Shown here piece after piece: positions 23,270 to 36,200 of a DNA stretch of 64,000 nt. Where the stretch lies: assembly GCF_009727055.1 (NCBI RefSeq), contig NC_052349.1, positions 32,011,997-32,075,996 of the forward strand. Direction: 5' to 3'. The first letter of the stretch is position 1, and each line of letters opens with the position of its first letter. The notes under the pieces were generated by a model. It was not told the origin of the DNA and did not search any database. It saw only the letters and a list, made by a program, of their open reading frames with translations. Made by a program: the position numbers and the translations under genes. Origin of the DNA: Benincasa hispida (lineage: Eukaryota; Streptophyta; Magnoliopsida; Cucurbitales; Cucurbitaceae).

Positions 23270-25849
23270 CAAAATACAAAACTGATCCTGAAGTAGATTT
23301 CCTGGAATTCACATCGGTTTGAAAATCAGAATTAGTGTATCCAGTAAGGATTAGATCCTTAGTACCATACACGAGCATATAATCTCTCATTCTCCGAATA
23401 TACTTGAGGATGTTATTAACTGCAGTCCAATGATCATATTCAGGATTGGACTGAAACCTGTTGACTATTCCAACTGCATAGCATATGTCTGGGCGTGTAC
23501 ACAATATGACATACATCAAACTTTCAATTGTTGATGCATAGGGAATTTATTTCATAACCTCAACCTCTTGAGGTGTCTTAAGACATTGTTCCTTAGACAA
23601 ATTAATTTCATAGTCGAAAGGCAACAAACCTCTCTTGGAATTTTGTATTTTACATCTAGAATACATCTTGTTTATATAAGATGCCTGAGATAATGCTAGC
23701 GTTTTGTTCTTGCGATTGCGAACTATTTGGATTCCAAAACGTACTATGCATCTCCCAAATCCTTCATTTGGAATTGCGATGCCAACCATCTCTTAATGTC
23801 AGCTAGGAATTCTACCTTATTTCCAATTAATAGAATATCATCAACATATGATACAAGAAAAGCTACAATCTTGTTGACAATCTTCTTGTAGACACAAGGT
23901 TCGTCAATGTTTATTCAATGCCATAAGATTTTATTTCAGTGTCAAATCTTATTCCAAGATCGAGATGCTTATTTCAACCCATAAATGGATCTGTTAAGCT
24001 TGCAAACCTTTTGCTCTTAACCCCGTTCTATAAACCCCTTTGGTTGAGACATATAAATACTCTTTCAAGATAACCGTTTAGAAAGGCTATCTTGACATCT
24101 ATTTGTCATATTTCGTAATCATAAAAGGCAACAATGGATAAGAGTATTCTAACTGACTGGATCATGACAACCAGAGAAAATGTTTCTTCATAGTCCACTC
24201 ATTCTCTTTGGATAAGCCATTTTTCCATGAGTCTAGCTTTGTAAGTCTGTACCTTACTAGCTTAGTCTCATTTTCTCTTGTAGATCCATACGCAACAATA
24301 GATTTTACCCCTTCTGATTGATCTACAAGTTCCCAGGTTGAATTGAAGTACATAGACTTCATTCTGAGGTCCATGACTTTTATCCATTGGTCTTGATCCA
24401 CATCTTTCATTGCTTGTTCAAAGGTCAATGGATCCTCTAAGTCATCATTAGGTGCATTTCTGTCAAATCCATGTGATGGTCAGGCTGTTGAATAGCCCTC
24501 CGACTATGTTGAGACACTTTCAACTCTTGAGAAGGATGTGACATACCAGATGTATCAGTTTCATCAACAATTTTTGATGAAGGACCAGCTTGATCAACAA
24601 CCCTTGTTGATTTGTCTGTAGCTTCTGTGGTCATTTCACTTAAGAATGTTGCATTTATCGATACAAATACTTTGTCATCTTGAGGATCACAAAACAGACC
24701 CCCTTTTGTTTCTTTGGGGTAACCTACAAATAGGCATACTTTTGAATGGTGTTCTAGTTTCTTCGTGTTCTGTACCAGTACATGTGCTGGACATCTCCAA
24801 GTTCTAAAGTGACATAAACTACCTTTACGCCCGCTCTATAACTCATAAGGTGTTTCTGAAACACTTTTCGAGGGAACCATATTCAAAATATACATAAAAT
24901 TTTTTATTGCATGTCCCTAAAATGAATTAAGCAACTGAGCATAACTCATCATTGAATAAACCATGTCCAACAGAGTTCTATTTCTCCTTTCTGCTACCCC
25001 ATTCTATTGAGGTGTACAAAGTGCTGTGAGATGAGACTGAATTCTGTGTTCTATAAAATAGTCCTGGAATTTTAGATCCATATACTCATCACCTCGATCT
25101 GATTGAAGTATTTTAATCTTTTTACCTAATTGGTTCTCAACCTCTGCCTTATATTCATTAAACTTTTCAAGGGTTTCAGACTTATGATGCATTAGGTAAA
25201 TATAGCCATATCTAGAATAATCATCGATAAAGTTGATGAAATATTCATACCCTTCTCGCGTTTTAACATTTATCGGACCACAGAGGTCAAAATGTACGAG
25301 TTCTAAGGATTTTTTTACTCTAAGACTTTTTCCCATAAAAGATCTTTTGGTTATTTACCCTTAAGACAAGATTTACATGGCAGTAGAGAGTTGTCTTCTA
25401 ACTGGTTTAAGAGTCCACTCTTAACCAATCTCCCGATCCTATTAAGGTTAATAATGTGATCAAGTCTTAAGTGCCAAAGATAGGCCTTAAGAAAAAAATT
25501 TTGTTTCTTATTTTGAGTTTCAGCTGTTTTAAATATCTCTATATTCAAAACAACTTTTACCTTAGTTGGTTTTAACACAGGTTATTTTCTAGCTTTGCAG
25601 AACATATTTTAGCACCTTTTGAGATAATGAACATTTCATAAACTTCAAAAGAGACTTTATATTTTTGTTCTAGTAAATATGAGATAAATATTAAATCCTC
25701 CTCATGGTAGGAATATAATAAACATTTTCAAGTAAAATGAATCTATCTTCAACAAATAACTTTATATCTCCCATTACTTTAGCTGAGATAACCTCTGGGG
25801 TCCCTACCTTAAAGGTTGTATCACCATCGCAAGCTACTTATAGGAACTA

Positions 25850-26566
25850 GTTTCCTGAGTGAAAGTGCAGGTATGATTAGCGGCACCTGAATCTAATATC
25901 AAGGTTAATTTATCATTTTTCACTAAACAAGTCTCAATGACAAGTAAATCATATTTACTGTGTTTTGCTTTCTTAGTTCCCTCATCTATGACATTTGTGT
26001 TTATCACTTTTAACATATGTCATGGTTATAAAATACTTCGAGAATATTCGTTCCTAACGTATTGTCCAAACAGAGTTTGTAACGAATCCATGATTTCTTT
26101 AGCAAAAATCATATTCTTGAATTTCTTAGCTAGTATATTAGATATATTTGCTAAGAATGGGTTCGAGCCTTTTCATTTGTCCAAATCCATCTATCATACG
26201 CATTCCAAACTCTTTGGTTTGCTAATGAGCTGGGAGAGGGAGGACATTCCTCTATTAAAACAAATCTTAAACCATCAACTACTAGTATTGCATTTATCTT
26301 TGATTTCCATGTTGAAAATTTAAAACCGTAAAACTTATTGGAAGCGAGTGATTCAGAATAATTTTACATGTTGAAAATATAAACAAATTCTAATTAGTAA
26401 ATTGCTTTTTAAACCCAATCAAATTTTAGCAAAAGTAAAAATGTACCCAAGTTTTATTATTTATTTGCAACGATATTTTAGTGAGCCAAAATAAATGTTA
26501 TCAAGGGGCAATCAAATACTTCTTCACTGAAGTAAGATATTCTTGATTAAACTTCCAGGAACTGGT
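25850..26566 (-). repeat. tandem duplication of gag-protease, unit 2 (about 718 bp)
   Basis: This segment and the adjacent 26567-27280 are direct repeats offset by about 718 bp, differing by few substitutions and small indels. Each carries a short gag (FSTWKSKINAIL ... MDSLQTLFGQ) fused by an internal gag deletion to the protease motif DSGA(A)NHTC. In unit 1 the protease end is cut at the junction. Confidence 0.85.
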
Positions 26567-27280
26567 TTCCTGAGCGAAAGTGCAGGTATGATTAACGGCA
26601 CTTGAATCTAATATCAAGGTTAATCATTTTTCACTAAACAAGCCTCAATGACAAGTAAATCGTATTTACTGTATTGTGCTTTCTTAGTTCCCTCATCTAT
26701 GACATTTGTGTTTATCACTTTTAACATACGTCATAGTTATAAAATACTTCGAGAATATTCGTTCCTAACGTATTGTCCAAACAGAGTTTGTAACGAATCC
26801 ATGATTTCTTTAGCAAAAGCCATATTCTTGAATTTCTTAGCTAGTATATTAGATATATTTGCTAAGATATGGGTTCGAGCCTTTTTCATTTGCCCAAATC
26901 CATCTGTCATATGCATTTAAAACTCTTTGGTTTGTTTATGAGCTGGGAGAGGGAGGACATTCCTCTATTAAAACAAATCTTAAACCATCAACTACTAGTA
27001 TTGTATTTATCTTTGATTTCCATGTTGAAAATTTAAAACCGTAAAACTTATTGGAAGCGAGTGATTTAGAATAATTTGACATGTTGAAAATATAAACAAA
27101 TTCTAATTAGTAAATTTCTTTTTAAACTCAATCAAATTTTAGCAAAAGTAAAAATGTACCCAAATTTCATTATTTATTTGCAACGATACTTTAGTGAGTT
27201 AGAATAGATGTTATCAAGGGGCAGTCAAATACGTCTTCACTAAAGTAAGATATTCTAGATTAAATACTCAAAATAACTCT
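26567..27280 (-). repeat. tandem duplication of gag-protease, unit 1
   Basis: This is the partner of 25850-26566. The junction at about 26560 joins GGAACTGGTTTCCTGAG (protease side) to the gag leader of the neighbouring unit. Similarity extends to the leader words AGTAAGATATTCT at the far end. Confidence 0.85.
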
Positions 27281-27773
27281 TATTCCTATAGTCATTTAGT
27301 TACCATTTTTTGTCAAGAACTTACTAACATTTAGTAATTCTTGTAATGTAACCCTCCATTTTCAGATCACAGAGGTCGACTTCAACAATGCTTCCAAATT
27401 GGAGAGTCAATGTTAGGAATGGACCTAAGAGAACCTATTCATTTCAGGAGTCTAAGTTGTTCCGAATTCCATATTACAACCCTCCGAGGGAATAGCTGCT
27501 GTAGAAACGACTAGCTTATGTCGCCTAAAAATGACAAGCAGGCGTAACATAGGAATCTCACAATCTAAACTATTGGAAGAGACTGCAGGATATGTTGATA
27601 CACATCCTTCACCCACTTACTATGAACTGCTTCCTCTATTCACCTTGCTATTGACCCATGAAAACACATTCTGAATGGAGGTCAGTCCAAGGATGGCACG
27701 AAGCCGAGCATGAATCTCTCGGTGTGAACTCTTAGGATGTGAGAGCTAAGAACAATATATCGTATATATTATT

Positions 27774-29717
27774 TGAATGGAGGATCGGATCCTCCACACA
27801 GCGGAAGTGTTTTATTAGAATGCCTTAAATCCCGCAATTCGATTTTTACATAAACATAATCATTAAACTAAAAATATAATATAAACATGTAAATATTAGC
27901 ATGCTTTAGGGAAAAGATTAGAACCATTTTTGCCTTTGTAGATTCCCAAGTACGACGAACAATCCTCTTGAAGTTCCAACGAACGGATCTCCAAACGATC
28001 TTGATCACGAACAAGTTCTTGAACAATCTCGAACACTACCAAGAGAGTAACCTCGTTATTCTCTAGGATTCTAATAAAGGGATAGGTGGTATCCAACTAT
28101 TGGGAGAAAGAAAGGAGAAAAGGGTTTTGGAGAGTTGAGATGATTCTATTTTTTGTGGCTTAGAGAAAACTCTACACAATAACACTATGATGTGTATTGT
28201 CAGCCTTTCTCTGTTTGAGAATGTGTATTCTAGAAGGCCATAGGGAGGTCTTTATATAGAGAAGAGCCAAACTTTTTTTTTCCCCTAATATTTTCCCTTA
28301 CCATAATTAACTAAATAATATTTATTTAATTAATTATCCCATTTGATTAAATAACATTTATCTAATCAATTAACCTAATTAAATAACACTTACTTAATTT
28401 TAATTTGCACAATAATTAAATAACTATTTACATATTAAATCCAATTTAATATATATATTTAATTATCATAAAACATCGCATGTATATGTGTAAAATCTCT
28501 TTTTAAATTAATTCTTTGTGAATCTAATTCACTTGAATTAATTAATTAGAACCTTATTCAAATATTGCTTTCCAATTTAATTATAGATCATATCCATAAT
28601 TAATTATATATTAATCATATTAATATATAATTTCCTCAAATTAATTTGAACCATTCAAATTATCCCTCTTAAATATCCTCCAGTGAGCTAACGAGGGGAC
28701 TTGGTGGACCTGTAGATTAGAAGCTCCAACAATATGAGATTAATTGGCTAAACTCATTAACCAAATTAATCAATATTCGTTAATTGTGAGTACACTCCAC
28801 TAAAGACCCACAACTGTACTCTTCTCACTACAGATACATTTATATGCCCACGGATATAGACCAATACCAGCAAGTTAGTCCTTCACAAGTGTTCGTAACT
28901 CCAACAAGATCAAATTACTATTTTACCCTTAAGTTATCTTTGACTTCTTAAGTACCAGTGCTCCTCTAATGAACAATCTGTTTATGGTCAAACTAATAAA
29001 TAGAAATCTCTCTTAGGCTAATGAGAGGGTAGGGCTCTTTGTTTAAGTCCCGGAGACACCACTTAAGGAAACACTCATCTACTTACCCTTAAGGCGGGAA
29101 AGAGTGAATTTCATGTATTATTATTATGTTCCCAGCTCCCTACTCGAATTTGTTCCTAAAATGGTAGGCATATTGGGTTGGCAAATTAGCCACCCTCACT
29201 CGTACAAATCAAACAACAATCCATCGTGAACAAGAGTTCGTAATATACCTAGGATTAAAACTAACTCACCTAGGTCATCCTATTGAAAAATAGAAACTTG
29301 ACTAGTCAACAGTGTTACATCTAGTGGTTACTATTTTATGGTTCAGTCTTATGCAAACTCATTGCATAGAATACCCCCATTGGCGTATCACCTACATGAT
29401 CGCGTTGGATCATTACTTGTATCAAATACAAAATGGGTTGTATCTATAGTGTTACCAAGATAAGGTACCCAACTTTATCCCTATACTATAGACCCTTTAG
29501 GCTGTATCTTGAATATTGATCCCTATTTGTCTCCACATATAGTTCAAGACTCATAAGACATTCTTGGATATTAGTTTATTGGATTTAGGGTTACTAAGAC
29601 AAAATAGACAATAATACAAACAGTAACATTTATTGAATTAACATCTATAATTTTTTATTGATGACGGTCAATTAATAACATTCACTATCTACGAGTTTTA
29701 GGACATAAAACCCAATA
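27774..29717 (-). mobile_element. LTR of copia family B (1944 bp, palindrome-free subtype)
   Basis: On the minus strand it starts TATTGGGTTTTATGTCC (29717, first dinucleotide mutated from TG) and ends GATCCTCCATTCA (27774). It shares ordered blocks with the other family LTRs, for example the region of CTTAAGTACCAGTGCTCC and TACCCTTAAGGCGGG on the plus strand. On its minus-downstream side lies the leader of the copia element at 23270-27773. On its upstream side lies a polypurine-like GGTGGGAGATTAAGAA. It has no CGATCG array. A tRNA primer-binding site is not visible at 27773. Confidence 0.75.
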
Positions 29718-30789
29718 TTCTTAATCTCCCACCAATGTGTTCTATTTGTTTTGGGTAAATGTTTAGTTATGTATATTCCAACTAAACAACCTAAGTCTAG
29801 GTGATTATCCAAGTATAACGTCTATATTTGAATTTAACCTACAATGTCTAAGTGATAAACCATTTTATTACCTCACATCGCTCACACATGCTCATAAAAC
29901 CAGGTTAACAACGCTCAAGAACCGTCTAAAATTTCTAGTTAGCAGGTGTTCTGTAAACCGTCAACTTAAGTACCTCTAGCCTTAGACAGAATTTTAGCTC
30001 GGGTAAGTTTGTAACCAAAGTTTTTCAAGATAAAGACCTATTTAACTATTTAAAATAAGTTGTTATTTGTTAACCCTAGGTGTGTATGCATCTTATCTTT
30101 GTTATTTACACGTATTACCAATCAATGCTAACATAAATGACGAGAAACAAAAAGATCATGGAAAATTTACACATTGTAACATGTTTTCTCAAACATTAAT
30201 TAAATGTCACAATTCAACAATATTCAATCAAACATATATAAAATAAACATAATAGAAATCGATTATAATCAATAATCAAATTCAAACATTCAACATATCA
30301 CAATTCAAGAAAATAATTCAATGAATAATTATTTATAAAAGTAAAAAATAACGATAAATCATAAATCACATATATATTATAAAAGGTTGACTTAGCAACA
30401 TATGATGGAAACTACTTATGAGTAATCATACAACTATACAATTGAATAAGACAATAATAAAACAAATAATTCGGTAACTTATGATAGAATCCACTTACCT
30501 CAAGCTTGAAGTCTAAATACTTCATAACATCCCTATATAACATTTATCATGATTTCAATTAATTTTCTACCATTTAAATTTTAGTTTCCTAAAGGAAGCT
30601 TATTAGCTAGCTAAGTATGCTAATTTATCTAGCTAACCTACACTACATATTAATTATCATAGTTATCATTACTAATAAAATTATTACATAAATCTCATAA
30701 CTTAATCCTTTTAGTGATCCTATTAGTCTCTAAACTATACCAAAAAGTATATGAATTTATTTGTAAATATTAAGATTAATGAAAGAAAT
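29718..30789 (-). other. probable 3' non-coding end of a second copia element
   Basis: There is no ORF of interest. On the minus strand the stretch ends with ACATTGGTGGGAGATTAAGAA directly before an LTR start, which is how a polypurine tract lies before a 3' LTR. It may be the 3' tail of another family member sharing the LTR at 27774-29717. This is inference from one motif. Confidence 0.4.
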
Positions 30790-31617
30790 TAAAAACTCGA
30801 GTAATAGTGCTTTACCAAAATTATTGATCAAAATCTAAAAACAAAAACAAGTTTTTAAAAACTACCCTTTTAATTTTAAAAAATTTAGCTTGGTTTGAAA
30901 AACACTCCTATAGAGTGGATAACAAAAAAAGAAAACTAGGAGTAGAAGGGATGTTTGTAGGCTTAACCTTCAAAAATGAAATACAAAAAATCAAATAATT
31001 ACCGAACATGTCCTTATCTTTTTATATTCAGAATTTGGTTTGAATTTAGTCATTGAATTTTAAATTTACACTTTTAACCTTAATTTTTTTTATTAATTAC
31101 TCATTTTATGTATTCAGTGTTAAAATAATTATAGTAAATTAAGTTTTCCTATTTTTTTTATCACTATTAATTTTAAATTTCAAAATTTACTTCAAAATTA
31201 TTTTAAATATGCGATATACTCATTCTGAAAAATATAATAGCTTATACCATCGAGATTTTGCACTAAATTTTAATTTATTTAAGTATGTGGAAATAGAAGC
31301 AATTAATCAAAATAATATTTAAAAAAAAAATGAAAAAAGAAATCATTAGATAAAAATGACTTCCACCCCAACATGTATATCCTTTCTTAAAGATAAACAT
31401 AGAAAACATAAAGCATACATACAGTTGATCATTAGATTGTCCCCTTGTTAAAATGTTGTTCAACTAATAAAAACTATGGAAATAATACTTGAATGAATAT
31501 TTTCTATCTTAACTTGAGATTTACCTAGAAAATTAATAGATAGGACAATAACCAAATTTTCTAATTATAGCCTAAATATATGCATAATACATAAATTAAG
31601 ACCTAAATATCTCAACA
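30790..31617 (-). mobile_element. LTR-like block, copy of 43480-44301
   Basis: The stretch from AATCTAAAAACAAAAACAAG to CTAAATATCTCAACA matches 43480-44301 with modest divergence. In that copy the right end is the start of a 3' LTR (TGTTGAGGTATTTAGG on the minus strand) preceded by a polypurine tract. Here the same end is followed by AAAACAAAGAAGG instead. A third, shorter copy ends at 38481. The block includes a MITE-like segment. The ORF 31275-31463 inside it is not meaningful. Confidence 0.65.
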
Positions 31618-32509
31618 AAAACAAAGAAGGAACATTTTTGCCTAAACAAGCAAAAAGTTTTGTTCACATTGTTTTTTTCTTTTTTACATATATATTGTGC
31701 TACTTGAAAGCTTTAAATTTTTAAATGGTTCAATATGACTTAAATTTCACGTAATGTGATATATTTTAATTTGATTGGGAGTGACTAAAGAGGGAAAACT
31801 ATAATCTTAATTTTTAGTCCTTTCATTCTATCACAAGTGGCCAATATCTTTGAAGACTCCTGTAGTGAAACAAAAATGGAAGACTTTGTATAAGTTATAC
31901 TTCAAACTCTCATTTTAGAGGTCGCCATCTAAATTAACCTATGTTATCGGTTAGGGTTAGAAAATTCAGAGAGAAGACTCTCACACCTCATTTGATACTT
32001 CAAATACACTTTTATTATTATTATTTGTTTATTTATTATGAGAATTAGGTCAATTGGATATGATGTTTGTGTCAAGACATTGAAGTTATTGATACAAGTT
32101 GGAATGCTTTCATAAATATAATAGTTGGTTGTCAGAGAGATTCAATGCTAACAAAAGAGAGTTGATGAATTCACATAAGCCAGTTTTGTCAAAAAAATTA
32201 TTATTTGAAAGATGAAGTGAAGTAGATTGGAAAAGAAAGGCGAGAATTTCCACCACAAATTTGTTAAACTCAAAATTGATAAAGCATATTCCTTTGAAGT
32301 ATTTCACTAACAAATCTAGAACTTTGCCCATGATTTTATTCTTAAAAAGGTCTATGTGCCAAAGGTTTGGACCCAAGTTGTTCCAAAACCAATGAAGAAT
32401 GATGTCTGAAATTTCAGTAAATGAAATATCAATGTAGAAAAAATTTTGAGTTTGAAGCCATCTGAAAAAAGGAGGGTCCCATCATTATACTGTAAAACCA
32501 ATGAAAGGA
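31618..32509. repeat. duplicated RLP-locus segment D1 (partner 38482-39398)
   Basis: From AAAACAAAGAAGG onward the sequence is almost the same as 38482-39398. It covers non-coding DNA with GTTATCGGTTAGGGTTAG, then the RLP fragment. Small deletions in the D2 copy shift coding frames relative to D1. This shows a local segmental duplication, not independent decay. Confidence 0.85.
32110..32470 (-). pseudogene. LRR receptor-like protein fragment (D1)
   Basis: The minus-strand frame 32376-32110 reads GPNLWHIDLFKNKIMGKVLD, VKYFKGICFINFEFNKFVVE, FLFQSTSLHLSNNNFFDKTG and LLALNLSDNQLLYL. These are LRRs from the C-terminal half of an RLP. Just upstream (32470-32380), FFYIDISFTEIS and HWFWNNL are readable with frame changes. 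It has no start, cap or membrane anchor. It ends where LTR-like sequence starts (about 32510). Confidence 0.8.
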
Positions 32510-32985
32510 AGCCATTGAAGATTGTGATGTTGTGAGGTTGAAGATATACTCCAAGCCGACTGTGTGCTTCATCATTATACTATTTGAGAAAAGATCCTCA
32601 AACTTAGGGGGATCCTAAGTTAATCAAGTGAAGTGTTCTTTACTTGAACGGAAAAGATAACCTGCAAGGGAGAGGTAGTCTCACATCTTGAGGGGAACTC
32701 AAGTCTTGCCGAGAGGAAGTCTGTTTCTTAGGGGGAGCCTTGGTGTATAGTTGAGTGGTTGAGCTCTATAGAGATCACTGTATTAGAGTTGTCAATATAG
32801 ATAAAGTAATATGTTGTAATTGCTTAACATTTTTATTAGTGAAGTTATCTTTCCATGGGCACACTGCCATCAAGACATAGGTGTTAATCATCGAACTGGG
32901 TTAACAAATATCTAGTATTATTTTGTTTTCCTATTTCTATTTTTTTAATTGTTCTGTGAATTTTCGTGAAATTTGTAACACACTT
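32510..32985 (+). mobile_element. fragment of the copia A LTR
   Basis: The stretch is homologous to 47740-48284, the second half of the 5' LTR of copia element A. Shared words include GGGGGATCC, GAGGGGAACTCAAGTCTTGCC and GTAATATGTTGTAATTGC. It ends abruptly at about 32985 against the MATE exon, before the LTR terminus and primer-binding site. A shorter copy lies at 39400-39597. Confidence 0.75.
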
Positions 32986-33232
32986 TATTGTTAATAGTTC
33001 CAAGAATACCGGCAAGCTCGAGGGCAGCAAGATGACCGGCGAACATGGCAGAAACTAAAGGGATTAAGTAATAGGAAGCATTAGCAATAATCATGGGCAG
33101 CGAAAACAATAACTGTGTCTTGGTCTCCTCAATGTCAATGACACTATTCCACCACCGGATTCTTCCCTTACCCACTTCTTTTTCGCCGCCATGACCAAGG
33201 TGCTGCAACAATGGCGCGTGCTCACCCTCCAT
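32986..33232 (-). pseudogene. MATE-family efflux transporter (DTX type), first-exon fragment
   Basis: The minus frame starts MEGEHAPLLQHLGHGGEK and contains LLFSLPMIIANASYYLIPL and VSAMFAGHLAALELAGI. This is the N-terminal cytoplasmic segment and first two membrane helices of a plant DETOXIFICATION/MATE transporter, which exports metabolites or xenobiotics by H+ or Na+ antiport. Full-length members have about 480-500 residues and 12 helices. Here similarity stops at ELAGI, and the frame runs into copia LTR sequence (NNKVCYKFHE is LTR-derived). No further MATE exon is seen nearby. It is a truncated gene, assuming no distant exons are spliced on. Confidence 0.8.
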
Positions 33233-33299
33233 TTTAGATGCTCTGCTTCTACTGCTACTTCAACAGAGAAGGCAAAGGAAGAAGCAACTGAAATCTATA

Positions 33300-36200
33300 A
33301 TAACTAGTTTATTTTTGGTATATTATTGATACACTTAATTAATTGATCATAATTATCTTCAGTCAATATTTAGACCAATTATTGGAGTTGTTGGTCTAAA
33401 TATTTACGTGTCATACTGAATACTAGCAATACTTGCAATATACTGAATACTAGCCATATACTTCCAACAATAATAAAATACAATTTTAAGTTTTCTTAAA
33501 AAAATATAATTTTAAGTGAAAAGTAATGGAGTTGTTGGAACTTGGAAGTCAAATTTTAATCGTGAAGTGATGGAGTTGTCAATTGGAAAAAAAAAAAACT
33601 AAAAAGTCGATTAAAATAATTTTCATACTAAACTTCTAGCTTCATCGAATTAGAATTCTAATTTTCTCGAACTTGTAACTAAACAAAATATAAAAATCTT
33701 CCTAAGATATTTTAATATTAGTCCTATATGGAGTTTGAAATACAAAATTAAGTTTGACCAATAGATTAATTAAATTTTGAATAAATTTACCAAAACTCAC
33801 AAATTTGTCAAATTTTTTAACTTTGGCTCATAATTATCTTCCGTCAATATTTAGACTAATTATTTATTAAATAAATCAACGAACTCATCAATAGTTTAGT
33901 AATTTCCTTAGTGTTATCATTTAATCATAGTTGATTTTTTTATATAAAAAATAACAAAAAATAGTTTAACTATATTGATTATGATTATGAATATAATATC
34001 AAATGTGAATGACCAATAATCTTAAATTTCAACTAATACGAAAATGTGATCATCATATTATCATCATCATATTAGTGAACAATATAACAAATAACAATGT
34101 ATAAAAGTGGTAAACTATGTACTCATAAATATAATGCTTAGAGGGTATAAATTAATAATAATAAAAGAAAAAAAAATCAAAGTGAACTTGGTTCAATGAT
34201 TATTGACATAACCTGTCTCTCTAGAAGTTGGACGAGGTTTGATCTCTCAATAAAAGGTGGAATTATTTATGAAAATGTTAAATTAAGCACTAGATTTTGT
34301 TTGATAATATTGTAATTCATGGATTGCTATGTTTTTAGACAATGGGAGTGCAAGTAATCGGTTAGGACACAAACTTGATTGGATTATTCGATTGAAGCAC
34401 ATAGTCCGAAAAATACCTTGTATTCTTCCCAAATAGTCAGTTTGTGTGATCCAATATTTCTCTTTGTAATTAAATTTGTGGGATGAGAGAATCGAATATT
34501 TGACATTAAAGTTGATAGTACTTACTTGATGCTAGTTGAACTATGCTCTTATTTTGGCATGGATGGCTAATGAATTGTTCTTACTTATAATATTAATTAC
34601 TCTGTCCGTTATTTTTAGTTAACTAAGTCTAATTTTTTTTTAATAAAATATCATTTTGATTTTTCAAATTTTTTACTAATATTGTTATTTTCAAAACTTA
34701 TTATGAAATTAGAGTTGTTTAGTAACTTATTATCTAATATTCTTTGGAAAATTTATTATTTTTCAATGATTAATATATATATATACACACACATACACAT
34801 TTAGTCACTTTACTATTCAAAACAGAAAAGGCAAATTAAGTCGTTTATATTATTTGAAAATGTAAAAGACAAATAAAAAACAGAAAATAAGAAGAATTTT
34901 TTTTCTAATAATAATTATTATAGTGTATATATATAGTGCGGCTAGAGTAGAAAAGAGGAATGAGCGAGAGCGACTAGAGTCTACTTCAAGAATAGAAGTT
35001 TTTGATGTAGTTGTGCACGTTCTTGTGTTTTTCATCGAGATTAGGTCGGTATTCAGTGTCAAGATCGAAAAGAATGCATAATATTCCAAGTGAGATGTTC
35101 AAGATAAAAGGAACGAAGGAAAGAATCGACAAGTTCAACCCCAAAACTTAGAATGAATGGAATGAATGTATCTAAGGCTATTCACGAAGAGATATCTATT
35201 CTATCCGTATAGATAAGGGGCAAGCAACACCCCTTGTATAGGGTTTAAAACCAATCAACTTAACAATAAGAAAGGGACTTCCCTTTTGTTTTAGTAGAGT
35301 TAGTTCCTATATTTTAGGATTAGTCACAGTTTAGTCCCTATCATGACAAATATTATTGTGATTTAATGAAATTTTTTATATGTATAGATTGATAAATTAA
35401 TCGGGAATCAAATTTATATATAAACTAAAAAGACAAAAGTGTTGAGTAAGAGTAATAAAAATCAACACTTAATTTTAATGATAATTTTTATTATAGGAAC
35501 TAAAATTGCTTCAAATTTTCAAGTATAGAGATTGAATTGTTACCTTTTAAAATTCAGAGATTAAATTATTACAAATTTGAAAGTACAAAAACTAAATATT
35601 TACTAGCTAAATTTTAGGGTCTGACTAAAAATATTTTGAAAAAAATTCAATTTACATCTTTAAATCTTTGGGGTTTATCAATTTAAACATCAAATCAATA
35701 ACCGTATCAATTTAAACTTTAAACTTTAAATTTTTGTAAGTGAAGTGTATCAATTTATACTTACTCCAAATTTAATTTGAAAAATATCATGTCGATATTT
35801 ATGTAAATAAAATATGATTAAATATTTAAATTGATATATTCCGAATTTGAATTGATTCCATTATTAATTCAAAATTTAAATTTACACTGAGTATTAATTT
35901 AGTTGCACAAATCATTTTAGAAAAATAATGAAAAGAAGCTCGCGGCTCTGTCGTCGTCTCATTAATGTGATTGTCCTGTCCTTTGAGGCCAAAATCGTGC
36001 GCATTTCGATCATGGATTTTAAAATATCTATTTCTTTTCATAAACTTTTACAATTTTTTTAGGCTAAATTTTTGGAAGGGCTTCCGCAGATTGGTCAATT
36101 AAGTTTAAAAAATTAGAATCATTGCGTAAACTTATTACTTTTGCAAAAATGACAAAAAACAAGTCCAACTCACTAAATGTAAAGAAAAGTATGGATACAT

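Larger units (their letters stand above)
23270..27773 (-). pseudogene. Ty1/copia gag-pol of family B, truncated (minus strand)
   Basis: Domains in minus order are as follows. Gag N-terminus (FSTWKSKINAILVVDGLRF near 26300, duplicated near 27010). Gag middle (KEIMDSLQTLFGQ). Protease LDSGAANHTC near 25890. GAG-pre-integrase LWHLRLDHIINLNRIGRLV (25500-25440). Integrase core from LVHFDLCGPI (25290) through LQSDRGDEYMDLKFQDYF. RT start at 24428-24162 and VGIAIPNEGF (23789). RNase H ending TGYTNSDFQTDVNSRKSTSG (23350), where the element is cut off by RLP flank DNA. Stops and frameshifts break every domain. Motifs agree closely with element B (for example GTKDLILTGY versus GDKNLILTGY). The leader at 27500-27740 matches 52930-53060 of element B. 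Confidence 0.88.

Noticed and set aside
25937..26323. 128-codon plus-strand frame, repeated at 26648-26920
   Set aside because: It is the antisense shadow of the duplicated copia gag on the minus strand. Its repetition reflects the 718-bp duplication.
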